NCBI GenBank assembly: GCA_964551175.1
Contig: CAZKBZ010000016.1
Coordinates: 1-38,766 of the forward strand
Length of the DNA stretch: 38,766 nucleotides
DNA from: Desulfobulbus_C sp964551175
GTDB taxonomy: Bacteria > Desulfobacterota > Desulfobulbia > Desulfobulbales > Desulfobulbaceae
Direction: 5' to 3'
Shown here: positions 14,962 through 23,961 of the stretch, in pieces
How positions within the stretch are numbered: position 1 is the first letter of the stretch
Layout: the number at the start of each line of letters is the position of its first letter
Position numbers and translations under genes: made by a program
Notes under the pieces: model-generated
Seen by the model: only the letters and a program-made list of their open reading frames with translations
Databases searched by the model: none
What the model was told of the DNA's origin: nothing

Positions 14962-17529
14962 ATGACGACCCCAGATAAGAATATGGTCCCATCATTAGAC
15001 GAAATTGAAGATCTCACTCGGTTTGCCGACGAATCGTTTGATACCGATGAAGTCGATCTGTTTGAATTTACGGGTGACGATGAATCACCGCTGACCCGTC
15101 TCAAGTCTGTTATTCTCTCTCTGGACTGGGAAATCAGTGATGAAATTCTTGATGAACTTGTCCAGGAGGTAGCCAGCCTGCGCTCCCTCTGGGAAGGAGA
15201 CAAGGTTGCTCAGGTTTACCTGCAGGGACTGGAAAAAGTGGGCAACTACCTGCGCAGAGAAGGGGCATATGCTCACCAAAATGCAATCAAACTGCTCCTT
15301 ACATTATTCTACAACTTTGAAAAAATTATCTCCTCTCCTGATATCAGTGGTGAAACAATAACCTCGCTGCTTAAATCCGATATTCGAAAATTTAAAGTCC
15401 TTCAATACCAGATCAGCAGATTGAAACCTGTTGCTGCTGTTGATAAACCTGTCCAGGTAGAAGAAAAAGAAATATCCACAGCTGGAGACGATCCTCTTGC
15501 CAACATTGAAGCAACGATTCTCGGTCTGGAATGGGAAGTTACTGATGAAGGTCTTGAGCAATTCAACCGGCAGGCCGATGAACTGCATAAACATCTTGCA
15601 GACAACAAACCCGCAGAGGTATTGCTGCAGGGGTTACAGGCCCTGGGGGCATATATCAGTGAAGAGAAGATCAATGCCCATCCCGATTCCTTTATCCTTC
15701 TCCATTCTTTTTATGACGGCCTGAAAACCCTGGTTACTGACAAGGATATTGATCCTGAAAAACGCCAGGAAATCCTTATAGACAGGGTCAGCAGCCTCAA
15801 TAATCTCAAGGAAATCATTGCCGGTGTTGTTCATGAAGCACCGGTCGACAGGGCTGTTGATAAAGTTGACCAGATTCTTGATTTTGGAGCTGCTGACGAG
15901 GTTGTTGAAGATCAGCCACCAGCAGAACTGCAGAAACCTGAGAAAGAAAAAGACGCTATAGCATCTGTTTCCGATGATGAGGCCGGTGAGGAAAAAGCCA
16001 CTGATACTATCTTTGCCGCCATGGAAACCGATGATGAACAGTATCCGGACGACATCCTGGATCCGGACGCCATTCAGCCGCTTTCAGATGAAATTGCCGA
16101 TGGATTTATCGGAGAAGAGCTTGGCCTCAGTCACGATGTCACGCCTGCTCTTGATCAGGAAACTGAAGAAAAAGAAGAACTTTCCATGGAAGATGTAGGT
16201 CTGAGCAAGGAAGACCTTGAACAGGAGCTTGAGCTTCTTTTTGATGAGGATAAAGCCGGGGAAGGAGAATCTGATGATCTTGCACTCAGCCTTGATGATG
16301 AAGAACCCGGAGATGTGACACAGGATCTTGAAGTGGCGCTTGCAGATGTGGATGAGGAGGTTGACGACGCCCTTGATTTTGGTGAAGATTTATTTCTGGC
16401 CGATGATGAAGATAAAGGTGCGGCAGACGAGTTGGACAGTGTGACACCGGCCCTTGCAGAAGCTGACGAGGAAGGCGGATTCCGGGAGGAGATTGAATCA
16501 GCAGAACTTGCAGACGAACCTACTGCCGAGCTGGAAGATAAACTTGACTCCTTTTTCGGGATTTCCGAGGAGGATGAGGATCGTGAATCTGCAGCAGCTG
16601 TTTCCTCTCCTGAACCATCTCAGGATGAGAAAGAGGATTCTGTGGTGTCGGCACTTGCAGATGTGGATGAGGAATATGAAACCGGTTTCCGTGAGGAGGA
16701 CATGGCGGCCGAGCTGGTTGACGATTCCGGTTCTGCGATCCAGGATAAGCTCGACTCCTTTTTCGGCAGTGATGAACATCTTGAGACTGAAGCCTCCACA
16801 GCCCAGGAGAGCAAAGACGTTGCTGAAGAACCCCTGGAAGAAGAGCTCGACTCCTTCTTTACCGAAGAGGAAACTTCTGAAACAGGTCAGGAGATTGCTG
16901 AAACTGAACCGGCTCTTGCAGATGCAGATGAAACTTCCGGCTTTGATGAACAGGAGGAGGTTACAGGTCTTGCCGGTTCTGCTATGGAAGAGATCGGTGA
17001 CAAGCTAGACTCTTTCTTTGGAAAGGACAAGGAGGAAAGCGGGGCAGAGGCTCCAACGGCTGATACAGCTCTGGCATCTCTGACGGCTGTGTCTGCATCG
17101 CTTACATCTTCCCCTGGAGCAGATGACCTCAAGCAGGTTGCAGATCTGGCTGCAGAGGTTAAAGATGAGAATATCGGTGCCAATCAGACCGTTCTGCTCA
17201 CCCTGATTGACTCGGCTGTGGCTCTGCTTACGAAAAATCCGGAGGCTGCCGCAGAGAACAATACAATCGTGCAGGAACTTGTTGCCGGACTCGAGCATGC
17301 TGATGATCCAGCCACCCTGACTGACACTGTCAAGCGGTACACCTCCTGGCAGCAGAACTTCTTTGATACAATCATCAGCAACCAGAAGGCAGCAGTAACA
17401 GCACCTCCTTCCGGTGCTCTTGAGGATATCGATGATGAAATTGCCAGCAAGGTACAGGCCGGATTTTCACAGCTGCGTGAAACCATGATGAAAGAATTTG
17501 ATACTATCAGAAAAGAACTGAAACAGTAA
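14962..17529 (+). CDS. Large acidic repeat protein linked to MglA-like GTPase
   Basis: An 855-residue soluble, very acidic protein without signal peptide or membrane segment; function unknown. Two related helical domains lie at about 39-124 and 176-260. They share the patterns ILSLDWEISDE / ILGLEWEVTDE and LLQGLQALGAY-like segments. Residues from about 290 to 700 are a Glu/Asp-rich, probably disordered linker. It repeats a short LDSFF motif four times (Leu at about 528, 597, 629 and 682, three of them preceded by DK) and ALADVDE-type segments. The last 150 residues are helical and end in a likely coiled coil (LRETMMKEFDTIRKELKQ). Position suggests a partner or scaffold for the GTPase (inference). 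It ends at a strong terminator. Confidence 0.8.
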   Translation: MTTPDKNMVPSLDEIEDLTRFADESFDTDEVDLFEFTGDDESPLTRLKSVILSLDWEISDEILDELVQEVASLRSLWEGDKVAQVYLQGLEKVGNYLRREGAYAHQNAIKLLLTLFYNFEKIISSPDISGETITSLLKSDIRKFKVLQYQISRLKPVAAVDKPVQVEEKEISTAGDDPLANIEATILGLEWEVTDEGLEQFNRQADELHKHLADNKPAEVLLQGLQALGAYISEEKINAHPDSFILLHSFYDGLKTLVTDKDIDPEKRQEILIDRVSSLNNLKEIIAGVVHEAPVDRAVDKVDQILDFGAADEVVEDQPPAELQKPEKEKDAIASVSDDEAGEEKATDTIFAAMETDDEQYPDDILDPDAIQPLSDEIADGFIGEELGLSHDVTPALDQETEEKEELSMEDVGLSKEDLEQELELLFDEDKAGEGESDDLALSLDDEEPGDVTQDLEVALADVDEEVDDALDFGEDLFLADDEDKGAADELDSVTPALAEADEEGGFREEIESAELADEPTAELEDKLDSFFGISEEDEDRESAAAVSSPEPSQDEKEDSVVSALADVDEEYETGFREEDMAAELVDDSGSAIQDKLDSFFGSDEHLETEASTAQESKDVAEEPLEEELDSFFTEEETSETGQEIAETEPALADADETSGFDEQEEVTGLAGSAMEEIGDKLDSFFGKDKEESGAEAPTADTALASLTAVSASLTSSPGADDLKQVADLAAEVKDENIGANQTVLLTLIDSAVALLTKNPEAAAENNTIVQELVAGLEHADDPATLTDTVKRYTSWQQNFFDTIISNQKAAVTAPPSGALEDIDDEIASKVQAGFSQLRETMMKEFDTIRKELKQ

Positions 17530-17546
17530 TATCTGCGTTACCAGGC

Positions 17547-17584
17547 AAAGGGAACTGACATGCACTGTCAGTTCCCTTTTTTTG
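17547..17584 (+). terminator. Intrinsic terminator after the acidic repeat protein
   Basis: A perfect 14-bp stem (AAAGGGAACTGACA / TGTCAGTTCCCTTT) with a 5-nt loop leads straight into a T-run. It ends the roadblock-MglA-repeat protein unit and faces the convergent permease operon. Confidence 0.88.
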
Positions 17585-17628
17585 TTGCAGGCATATCCTG
17601 TTGAAATGAGTTCCGGGTTATTGCATAA

Positions 17629-18663
17629 CTACTGCCTGCGGGGGTCAAAGGCTTCCCGCAGGGCCTCGCCGATAAAGATCAGCAGGATAAGAGTTCCCAC
17701 CAGAACAACAAAGGTGGACAGGGACAGCCACCAGGCATCGATATTGGCCTTGCCCTGAGCCAGCAGTTCACCCAGGCTCGGCGTTGAAGGCGGTACACCG
17801 AGTCCCAGAAAGTCAAGGCTTGTCAGGGCCAGGATCGCCCCGGACATCCTGAAGGGAAGAAAGGTGATCACCGGGGTCATACCGTTTGGCAGCAGATGCC
17901 GGTACATGATGGTAAGATTGCCCACACCCAGGGCCTTGGCCGCCTTTACATACTCCATGTTGCGTCCCTTCAGGAACTCGGCCCGTACGTAATCAGACAG
18001 TCCCATCCAGCCGAACATGGAGAGCAGGATCAGCAGCAGAAGCACGCTGGGTTTAAAGATGGAGGCAAAGATGATGAGCAGGTACAGTTCAGGCATGGCT
18101 CCCCAGATTTCAATAATACGCTGAAAAACAAGGTCTGTCCTGCCCCCGAAATACCCCTGCACCGCCCCTGCGATAATACCAAGAACTGTCCCGATCAGGG
18201 TCAGGGCAAAACCGAAAAGCACGGACAGGCGAAAGCCGTAAATAAGTCTGGCCAGGACATCCCTGCCCCGGTCATCAGTACCCAGCAGGTTGGTGTCTGA
18301 GGGTGGGGATGGAACCGGCTGGTTCAATTCAAGATTAATTGAATTATAACTGTGCGGATTGAATGGAAAATAAATCCTGTTGCCGTTACTGGTCAACTTC
18401 TCCAGAATGTATGGATCCCGGTAATCGGTTTCTGTTTCAAAGTCACCGCCAAACACGGTCTCAGGATATTTTTTCAACAGAGGAAAATAATAGCTGCCCT
18501 GATACTGGACCAGAAACGGCTTGTCATTACTGATGACCTCTGCCATGAGAGAGAGAATAAACAGTATGGTAAACAGGATCAGGCTGTAAAAACCACGCCG
18601 GTTTTTTTTGAAATTACGCCACCTCCGCCTGGCCAGAGAATTCTTCGGCTGTTTTGCTGCCAT
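17629..18663 (-). CDS. Peptide-type ABC transporter permease, YejE-like
   Basis: An inner-membrane permease, 344 residues. It has an Arg/Lys-rich cytoplasmic N-terminus (ARRRWRNFKKNRRG), a first membrane helix, a large external loop with YSSI-like residues (NPHSYNSINLEL), and LLGTDDRGRDVLARLIYG, the hallmark entry into the BPD_transp_1 domain of DppC/OppC/YejE proteins. The ATPase-coupling EAA loop is visible as EYVKAAKALGVGNLTIMYRH followed by LLPNG. The long external loop is characteristic of YejE. The ATG at 18663 has AAGAAGG just upstream and lies 7 bp after the YejB-like stop. It is the last gene of the operon. No ATPase gene follows. Confidence 0.88.
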   Translation of the reverse strand: MAAKQPKNSLARRRWRNFKKNRRGFYSLILFTILFILSLMAEVISNDKPFLVQYQGSYYFPLLKKYPETVFGGDFETETDYRDPYILEKLTSNGNRIYFPFNPHSYNSINLELNQPVPSPPSDTNLLGTDDRGRDVLARLIYGFRLSVLFGFALTLIGTVLGIIAGAVQGYFGGRTDLVFQRIIEIWGAMPELYLLIIFASIFKPSVLLLLILLSMFGWMGLSDYVRAEFLKGRNMEYVKAAKALGVGNLTIMYRHLLPNGMTPVITFLPFRMSGAILALTSLDFLGLGVPPSTPSLGELLAQGKANIDAWWLSLSTFVVLVGTLILLIFIGEALREAFDPRRQ

Positions 18664-18670
18664 GACCTTC

Positions 18671-19720
18671 TTACTGCAGTCGCTCAAAACTGATTCTCGG
18701 ATCGACCCAAACATAGCTCAAGTCGGAGAGCAGTCGTGAGATGAGTCCGATAATGGTAAAGAAATACAGGGTTCCCAGTACCACGGGATAATCACGGTTC
18801 ATGACGGATTCATAGGCCAGAAGTCCCATCCCGTCCAGGGAAAAAATCGTTTCAATCAGCAGGCTGCCCGTGAAAAACGCGGCAATAAAGGAACCTGGAA
18901 AACCGGTAATGATCGGAATAATGGCGTTGCGAAACACATGCTTATATAGAACCTGTCCATCGGAAAGCCCCTTGGCCCTGGCAGTCATCACGTACTGCTT
19001 GCGGATCTCTTCCAGAAAGGAGTTCTTGGTGAGCAGGGTCATGACGGCAAGACTGCCCACAGTTGAGGCTGTTATGGGCAGTACCATGTGCCAGAGATAA
19101 TCAAGCACTTTGGCAACCAGGCTCATCTGGTGCCAGTTGTCTGAGACAAGGCCGCGCAGGGGAAAAATATTCCAGAAACTGCCTCCTCCAAACAGCACTA
19201 TAAGAACAATGCCCAGTACAAAACCGGGAATAGCATAACCGATCAGAATAACTGTGCTTGTAAAAACATCAAAACGGGATCCATCCCGAATGGCCTTGCT
19301 GATTCCCAAGGGTATGCAGACCGAATAAACGATCAGAAACGACCAGAGGCCAAGGGACATGGAAACCGGCAGCTTGGAAATCACCAGACTGGCAACCTTG
19401 CGGTGGTGGTAATAGGATTCCCCGAAATCAAAGACCAGGTAGGAACCCATCATGGAGATAAAACGCTGCATGGGTGGCTTGTCAAAGCCATACAGTTTTT
19501 TGAGCTGCTCAACCCGCTGCTGATCAAGCCCCTGTTTTCCCTGGTACAGACCGGCTCCCCCGCCGGCTGCCTCACCGGCAGCCCCATGGCCCTCGATCTG
19601 GGCCATCATCTTTTCCACCGGTCCCCCGGGAACAAACTGGGTAATGACAAAGGTGATGAACATGACCCCGAACAGGGTCGGGACCATGAGCAGAAAACGT
19701 TTAAGGATGTAGAGACTCAC
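18671..19720 (-). CDS. Peptide-type ABC transporter permease, YejB-like
   Basis: An inner-membrane permease, 349 residues. It begins MSLYILKRFLLMVPTLFGVM with the FVPGGPVEKMM segment typical of DppB/OppB/YejB. A Gly-rich loop follows, then five or so membrane helices and the coupling loop YVMTARAKGLSDGQVLYKHV. It should pair with the YejE-like protein to form the membrane channel of an importer for peptides or peptide-like compounds. The start is GTG and overlaps the gamma-glutamyltransferase stop in GTGA, so translation is probably coupled. The substrate-binding protein and ATPase are not encoded in this window. Confidence 0.88.
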   Translation of the reverse strand: MSLYILKRFLLMVPTLFGVMFITFVITQFVPGGPVEKMMAQIEGHGAAGEAAGGGAGLYQGKQGLDQQRVEQLKKLYGFDKPPMQRFISMMGSYLVFDFGESYYHHRKVASLVISKLPVSMSLGLWSFLIVYSVCIPLGISKAIRDGSRFDVFTSTVILIGYAIPGFVLGIVLIVLFGGGSFWNIFPLRGLVSDNWHQMSLVAKVLDYLWHMVLPITASTVGSLAVMTLLTKNSFLEEIRKQYVMTARAKGLSDGQVLYKHVFRNAIIPIITGFPGSFIAAFFTGSLLIETIFSLDGMGLLAYESVMNRDYPVVLGTLYFFTIIGLISRLLSDLSYVWVDPRISFERLQ

Positions 19721-21243
19721 ACGTCCACCACTGACACGGAGCCACCGCGCCTGGGATCACCGGCTCCGACGCCCCCTGGTATAACGGAATGAACCCCGCC
19801 GAAATAGACACTGATATCATCCCATACGTTTACCTCCACACGTTCTGCCAGCGCTGCCACGGCCCGGTCGTCAAAACCGGGTTCCATCTGCAGCACTTCG
19901 CCGTCCCAATGCATTCGCGGCGCATGGACTGCTTCAGTCAGATCACGTTTAAAGTCGACCAGCTGGGTAAGTACCTGGGTCAGTGCGGGCCGGATGCGCT
20001 TGGAACCACCACTGCCGAAAACCAGCTTGACCTCATTGTCACGTACCAGGGCCGAGGGTGACATCATGGAACCGATCCGTTCTCCCGGCGGTGAAGAATG
20101 AAATCCGTCCGGGTGCAGATCATCCTCACCCATCATGTTGTTGAGCATGATATTTGTTCCGGGGACAAAATAACCGGAACCTTCTCCGTTGGAACAGGTC
20201 ATGGATGCAATGTTTCCTTCACTGTCGGCAATGGACACATGGGTCGTACCCCGGCTGAACATGCGAATGGTATGTACGCTGCTGGTGATGGCATCACCAT
20301 TCACAAAATCCTCCAGAGCCTCCGGCGTGGAAATTCCCCTGTCGCGCAACCGTTCAACTTCCTGCATCATGCCCAGGGTACGCAGCAGATGTTCAGGACT
20401 GCCCCACTGATCGAGGGGTTCCATTTTCTCAAGCAGAGCAAGGGACAGGGCGATCAAGGAACCGCCAAGAGAAGGAGGTGGGCCGGTAAGCATGGTATAA
20501 TCACGATACTTTGCCCGCAGAGGTTTGCGCTCAATGACCTGATAAGATGAAAGATCCTCAAAGGTAAGCAGGCCACCACCTTCCCGCATCTCACGGTCAA
20601 TAATTCCGGCAATATCACCGCTGTAAAAGCTCTCCCCCTTATCCTCCACCAGTTGATGCAGGAATTCAACAAACTCGGGAAAAACCAGCGTATCTCCCTC
20701 ATTCAGGGCAAAACCATCGGGCTCGTACAGATGTCGCCCTGTCCGGGTCATGGTCATGATCGGATGCAGCATGTGAATGAATCCGGCCTGAAATGCATTG
20801 AGCTTATGTCCCCGGGCAAGCTCAACAGCCGGTTCCAGGACTTGGGACAGGTTCATTCTGCCCAGACGGTCATGAACGTGAAGAAATCCTTTGAGGGTGC
20901 CGGGTACCGCAACAGATCCCAGGCCGATATTGAACTCCTGAACTGAGCCGCCGAAATCAATGCCTACCGGAAAAAAATGGGGTTCTGCCTGCTGGTCTTC
21001 AAGGCCCAGCCCCGGCGTATCTACAAAAAAATCAAAAAATATTTCATGCGCCTCTGCAGTTCTGGCCAGTAAAAAACCGCCGCCGCCCAGGCTGGTCAGG
21101 GTCTGCTCAGCTACTGCTCCGGCAAATCCGGACGCTACAACCGCGTCAAAGGCATTTCCGCCTTCCTTAAGAATTATCTCCGCTGCTCCTGACACGGCTT
21201 CATGCCCGGTGGCAACAACTGATCGTTTATATGTTTTCTTCAT
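19717..21243 (-). CDS. Gamma-glutamyltransferase family protein
   Basis: An N-terminal nucleophile hydrolase that cleaves or transfers gamma-glutamyl groups. The 508 residues include the early block EGGNAFDAVVAS followed by LGGGGFLL, and the self-cleavage/catalytic site TTHVSIADSEGNIAS with Thr at about 333. Further blocks are GSGYFVPGTNIMLNNMM and the GSMMSPSALV...FGSGGSKRI segment that closes the glutamate pocket. E. coli Ggt is about 580 residues and periplasmic. This one has no signal peptide (MKKTYKRSVVATGHEA) and is shorter, so it is likely cytoplasmic. The start at 21243 overlaps the upstream ligase gene by 17 bp, and its stop overlaps the permease start. Assignment to the family is firm; the substrate is not known. 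Confidence 0.9.
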   Translation of the reverse strand: MKKTYKRSVVATGHEAVSGAAEIILKEGGNAFDAVVASGFAGAVAEQTLTSLGGGGFLLARTAEAHEIFFDFFVDTPGLGLEDQQAEPHFFPVGIDFGGSVQEFNIGLGSVAVPGTLKGFLHVHDRLGRMNLSQVLEPAVELARGHKLNAFQAGFIHMLHPIMTMTRTGRHLYEPDGFALNEGDTLVFPEFVEFLHQLVEDKGESFYSGDIAGIIDREMREGGGLLTFEDLSSYQVIERKPLRAKYRDYTMLTGPPPSLGGSLIALSLALLEKMEPLDQWGSPEHLLRTLGMMQEVERLRDRGISTPEALEDFVNGDAITSSVHTIRMFSRGTTHVSIADSEGNIASMTCSNGEGSGYFVPGTNIMLNNMMGEDDLHPDGFHSSPPGERIGSMMSPSALVRDNEVKLVFGSGGSKRIRPALTQVLTQLVDFKRDLTEAVHAPRMHWDGEVLQMEPGFDDRAVAALAERVEVNVWDDISVYFGGVHSVIPGGVGAGDPRRGGSVSVVDV

Positions 21244-22357
21244 GTATCCAATAATCATCCCGCAGACGGGAAATCATGTCCTTGTAAGTTTTACCTTCAG
21301 CAATCAGGGCCCGCTGATGGTCGGTACTGGTACCATACTTCAGTACATCTCTCATGATCTGTACATTCTCCATGGTTTGAAAACGTTCCACAAAAGGAGA
21401 TATCAGGTCAAAGAGTTCGCCGGCTGCCTGACGCAGGGACTGATCAGAGTGTGCAAGAAGTCCGTAGGGATCATGGAATCTGCCCGCAAGTCCATGCCGG
21501 GCAGCCTGCCACTTGTTGCTGCGCAGCAACTGCAGACTGACTGGAAAAGGTGTTATCTTACTTTCTACAATATAGGCAACCAGTGCCTGAATAACGGCCG
21601 TCAGGCCAAGAATTTCAGAAAATCTGGACGGCAGGTCACAGATACGCACTTCTACAGTTCCAAATTTGGGACTCGGCCGCACATCCCACCAGAGATCTTT
21701 TAACTGCTTGATTACCCGGCTTTCATGGAGAAATGTAACCTCATCGACAAAACCCTGCCAGCTGCCCAGAAAACCGGCAATCCCGGCAAGAGGCAAAGAT
21801 TCAAACAGCTTGGTTCTGTACGAATGGAAGCCTGTATCTTCACCCCTGAAATATGGCGAGGAAGTGCTCAAGGCAAGCAGTATGGGCAGATAGGCCTGCA
21901 TTACATCACAGACACGGATAGCAGCATCCCCCTCCCCCACTCCGACGTGTACATGCAGTCCCTGGGAAATGAACTGCCGGCCGACATACTGGAGTTCATC
22001 CATGATTCGCCTGTACCGTTCCCCATCGCTGACTTCCTGTGCAGCCGGCTCGGCAAAGGGATGCAGGCTGGCCGAGTAGAGTATACAGTCTTTTGTATCC
22101 GCTACATCTTCAACAACCTGTATCGTCCTGCCAAGATCTGCAGCAACTTCGGTGACACAGTCACAGACACCGGTCTGAATCTCGATAATTGACTGCAGAA
22201 ACTCCGGTACAATCCGGTTGCTGCCGCCGGGAACAAGACTGTCAAGAATGCACCTGACCCGTGGTACCAGATTCAAGGTGTTGCGGTCAACGAGTTGAAA
22301 CTCAAGTTCTACTCCAAGCGTATACGCTTTGCTCCTGCTAAATACAAGTTCCTGCAT
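21227..22357 (-). CDS. YbdK/GCS2-type carboxylate-amine ligase
   Basis: Predicted to join glutamate through its gamma-carboxyl to an amine, using ATP. The 376 residues have the GCS2 signature LGVELEFQLVD near residue 14, EIQTGVCDC, QGLHVHVGV, the RTKLFESLPLAG segment and the late FGTVEVRICDLPSR. E. coli YbdK has weak glutamate-cysteine ligase activity, and the physiological amine is often unknown. The length is right for the family. It starts 9 bp after the M20 hydrolase stop and overlaps the gamma-glutamyltransferase gene. A ligase next to an enzyme that breaks the same bond points to a gamma-glutamyl pathway rather than simple glutathione synthesis, since no gshB is adjacent. Confidence 0.88.
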   Translation of the reverse strand: MQELVFSRSKAYTLGVELEFQLVDRNTLNLVPRVRCILDSLVPGGSNRIVPEFLQSIIEIQTGVCDCVTEVAADLGRTIQVVEDVADTKDCILYSASLHPFAEPAAQEVSDGERYRRIMDELQYVGRQFISQGLHVHVGVGEGDAAIRVCDVMQAYLPILLALSTSSPYFRGEDTGFHSYRTKLFESLPLAGIAGFLGSWQGFVDEVTFLHESRVIKQLKDLWWDVRPSPKFGTVEVRICDLPSRFSEILGLTAVIQALVAYIVESKITPFPVSLQLLRSNKWQAARHGLAGRFHDPYGLLAHSDQSLRQAAGELFDLISPFVERFQTMENVQIMRDVLKYGTSTDHQRALIAEGKTYKDMISRLRDDYWIHEENI

Positions 22358-22366
22358 TGATCCTTA

Positions 22367-23545
22367 TCACTGTTGCTGTAAATGGGACAACCCGCGTTGA
22401 GCAACTGCTGCCAGCCATCCGGCACCATAAGACAGCACCTGTTCATTGAAATCAAACCTGCCGGAATGGGCAGGACCGGCTTTCTGCTCAGCTGCCGCAC
22501 CATACCTGATCATGCAGCCCGGTATCTGCTGCTGGTAAAAGGCGAAATCCTCACCACCGAGGCTGGGATATCCCTGGGAAAAAACATTTTCTTTACCAAC
22601 CACGGCAACTGCAGCCTCCCTGGCAATCCCATAGGAAATATCATCATTGACGACTGCGGGCAGGCCGTCATGCAGGGTGAGACAGATTTCAGCATTACAC
22701 ATTTCAGCTGCACCACGGATGAGGCGCTTCAGACCGCTTATAATCCGCTTCCTGGTTTCAGGATGAGCACTGCGGACAGTCCCTTCAAGGGTTGCCTTTT
22801 CCGCAATCACGTTGTGTACGGAGCCTGCGGTAAAATGGCCGACAGTGACCACAGCCGCATGTGCCGGGTTGATCTGGCGGGACACAAGGGTCTGCAGGTT
22901 CACAACCAGACCTGAAGCTACAACGATTGCATCCACTGCCTCGTGCGGCTTGGCAGCATGTCCTCCCTGACCGAGTATGCGAATGGTAAAGGGGTTGGTA
23001 TAGGAACAGATCAACCCTTTGTCCACAGTCAGCCGTCCCACCGGATAATGGGTGTCGATATGACCGCTGAAAATCATGTCAACATCCCTGAGACAGTGGT
23101 CAGTGATCATGGCGGCAGCCCCGTTTCCTGACTCCTCGGCAGGCTGAAAGAGCAGGACTACCTTACCGGCAAGTTTTTGCTTCAGCAGCAGTTCGGCAGC
23201 CCCAAGAAGCATGGCCATATGACCGTCATGACCGCAGGCATGCATCACACCCGGATTTGACGAGGAAAATTCAAGTCCGGTTTCCTCGTCAATGGGCAGG
23301 GCATCCATGTCGGCACGCAGTGCAACACAGGGGCCGGACTCAGTTCCGATTTCGGCCCGGACACCGGTTGTGGCCAGACCTGAAGTAAAATCAATGCCCA
23401 GCCGTTCGAGGTGCTGGCGGATCAGGGCCGATGTCTGCTCTTCCTGATAGGCAAGCTCAGGATAGCGGTGCAGGGTTCGCCTTATCTCCACCATTTTGCT
23501 CTGGAGGGTCTGATCTACAGACAACGGCTTTAAAATAATGCTCAT
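22367..23545 (-). CDS. M20-family amidohydrolase
   Basis: A metal-dependent aminoacylase-type hydrolase of 392 residues, of the hippurate hydrolase / N-acyl-amino-acid deacylase branch. The metal site is seen in MHACGHDGHMAMLL and LLFQPAEESGNGA, with the Cys ligand usual in this branch. A dimerisation domain lies around residues 185-300 and the second metal half in GGEDFAFYQQQ. The substrate (N-acyl, peptide or amide) cannot be read from the sequence. There is no signal peptide. The ATG overlaps the stop of the DUF4177-like gene in ATGA, showing translational coupling. Confidence 0.9.
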   Translation of the reverse strand: MSIILKPLSVDQTLQSKMVEIRRTLHRYPELAYQEEQTSALIRQHLERLGIDFTSGLATTGVRAEIGTESGPCVALRADMDALPIDEETGLEFSSSNPGVMHACGHDGHMAMLLGAAELLLKQKLAGKVVLLFQPAEESGNGAAAMITDHCLRDVDMIFSGHIDTHYPVGRLTVDKGLICSYTNPFTIRILGQGGHAAKPHEAVDAIVVASGLVVNLQTLVSRQINPAHAAVVTVGHFTAGSVHNVIAEKATLEGTVRSAHPETRKRIISGLKRLIRGAAEMCNAEICLTLHDGLPAVVNDDISYGIAREAAVAVVGKENVFSQGYPSLGGEDFAFYQQQIPGCMIRYGAAAEQKAGPAHSGRFDFNEQVLSYGAGWLAAVAQRGLSHLQQQ

Positions 23546-23928
23546 GAAATTTTTATTTCTCCCACCGTATCCTTTTCAAGAGCAGACATGGCTTCACGGC
23601 GTTTTTCCTCAAGGCGCTGGATATGTTCGCGTTCCTGTTGCTGCAGTGCTTCTGCACTGACCGGTTCCTGAGAATGAGACATAGTTTCTTCTGCTGCTGC
23701 AACTGGTGGCCGGATACTGCTCCGTTGTTCCTCAGTCCGACCACTGCTCACCCCACGTTTACAAAAGGCAAGCAGCCCCTCCTGAATCATGGCCACATTC
23801 ACCAGTTCCCAGCCCCTGGCACCCTGCTCATTGAGAAGTGACTCCACCTCCTCATCATCAATGTATTTATCTCCAAGCAGTCCATCTTTCTGAAACTCAA
23901 AAAGAATTGTTCTGTATTGCCACTGCAT
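23542..23928 (-). CDS. DUF4177-like small protein with charged tail
   Basis: A 128-residue protein. The first 60 residues resemble DUF4177-type domains: WQYRTILFEFQKDGLLGD followed by LLNEQGARGWELVNV, a short beta-beta-alpha-beta fold of unknown role. The rest is a low-complexity linker and a charged helix (QQQEREHIQRLEEKRREAMSA). The ATG at 23928 was chosen because GAGGAA lies 8 bp upstream and it begins right at the domain. A GTG at 23961 would add 11 residues. It sits 33 bp after the MORN gene and overlaps the M20 gene by 4 bp, so it belongs to the operon. Confidence 0.75.
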   Translation of the reverse strand: MQWQYRTILFEFQKDGLLGDKYIDDEEVESLLNEQGARGWELVNVAMIQEGLLAFCKRGVSSGRTEEQRSSIRPPVAAAEETMSHSQEPVSAEALQQQEREHIQRLEEKRREAMSALEKDTVGEIKIS

Positions 23929-23961
23929 GCTCTGTTCCTCAAGGGTTGAAATATTTGTCAC

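Noticed and set aside
20960..21703. 247-codon plus-strand frame across the transferase and ligase genes
   Set aside because: Antisense to both genes, with no domain and no ribosome site.
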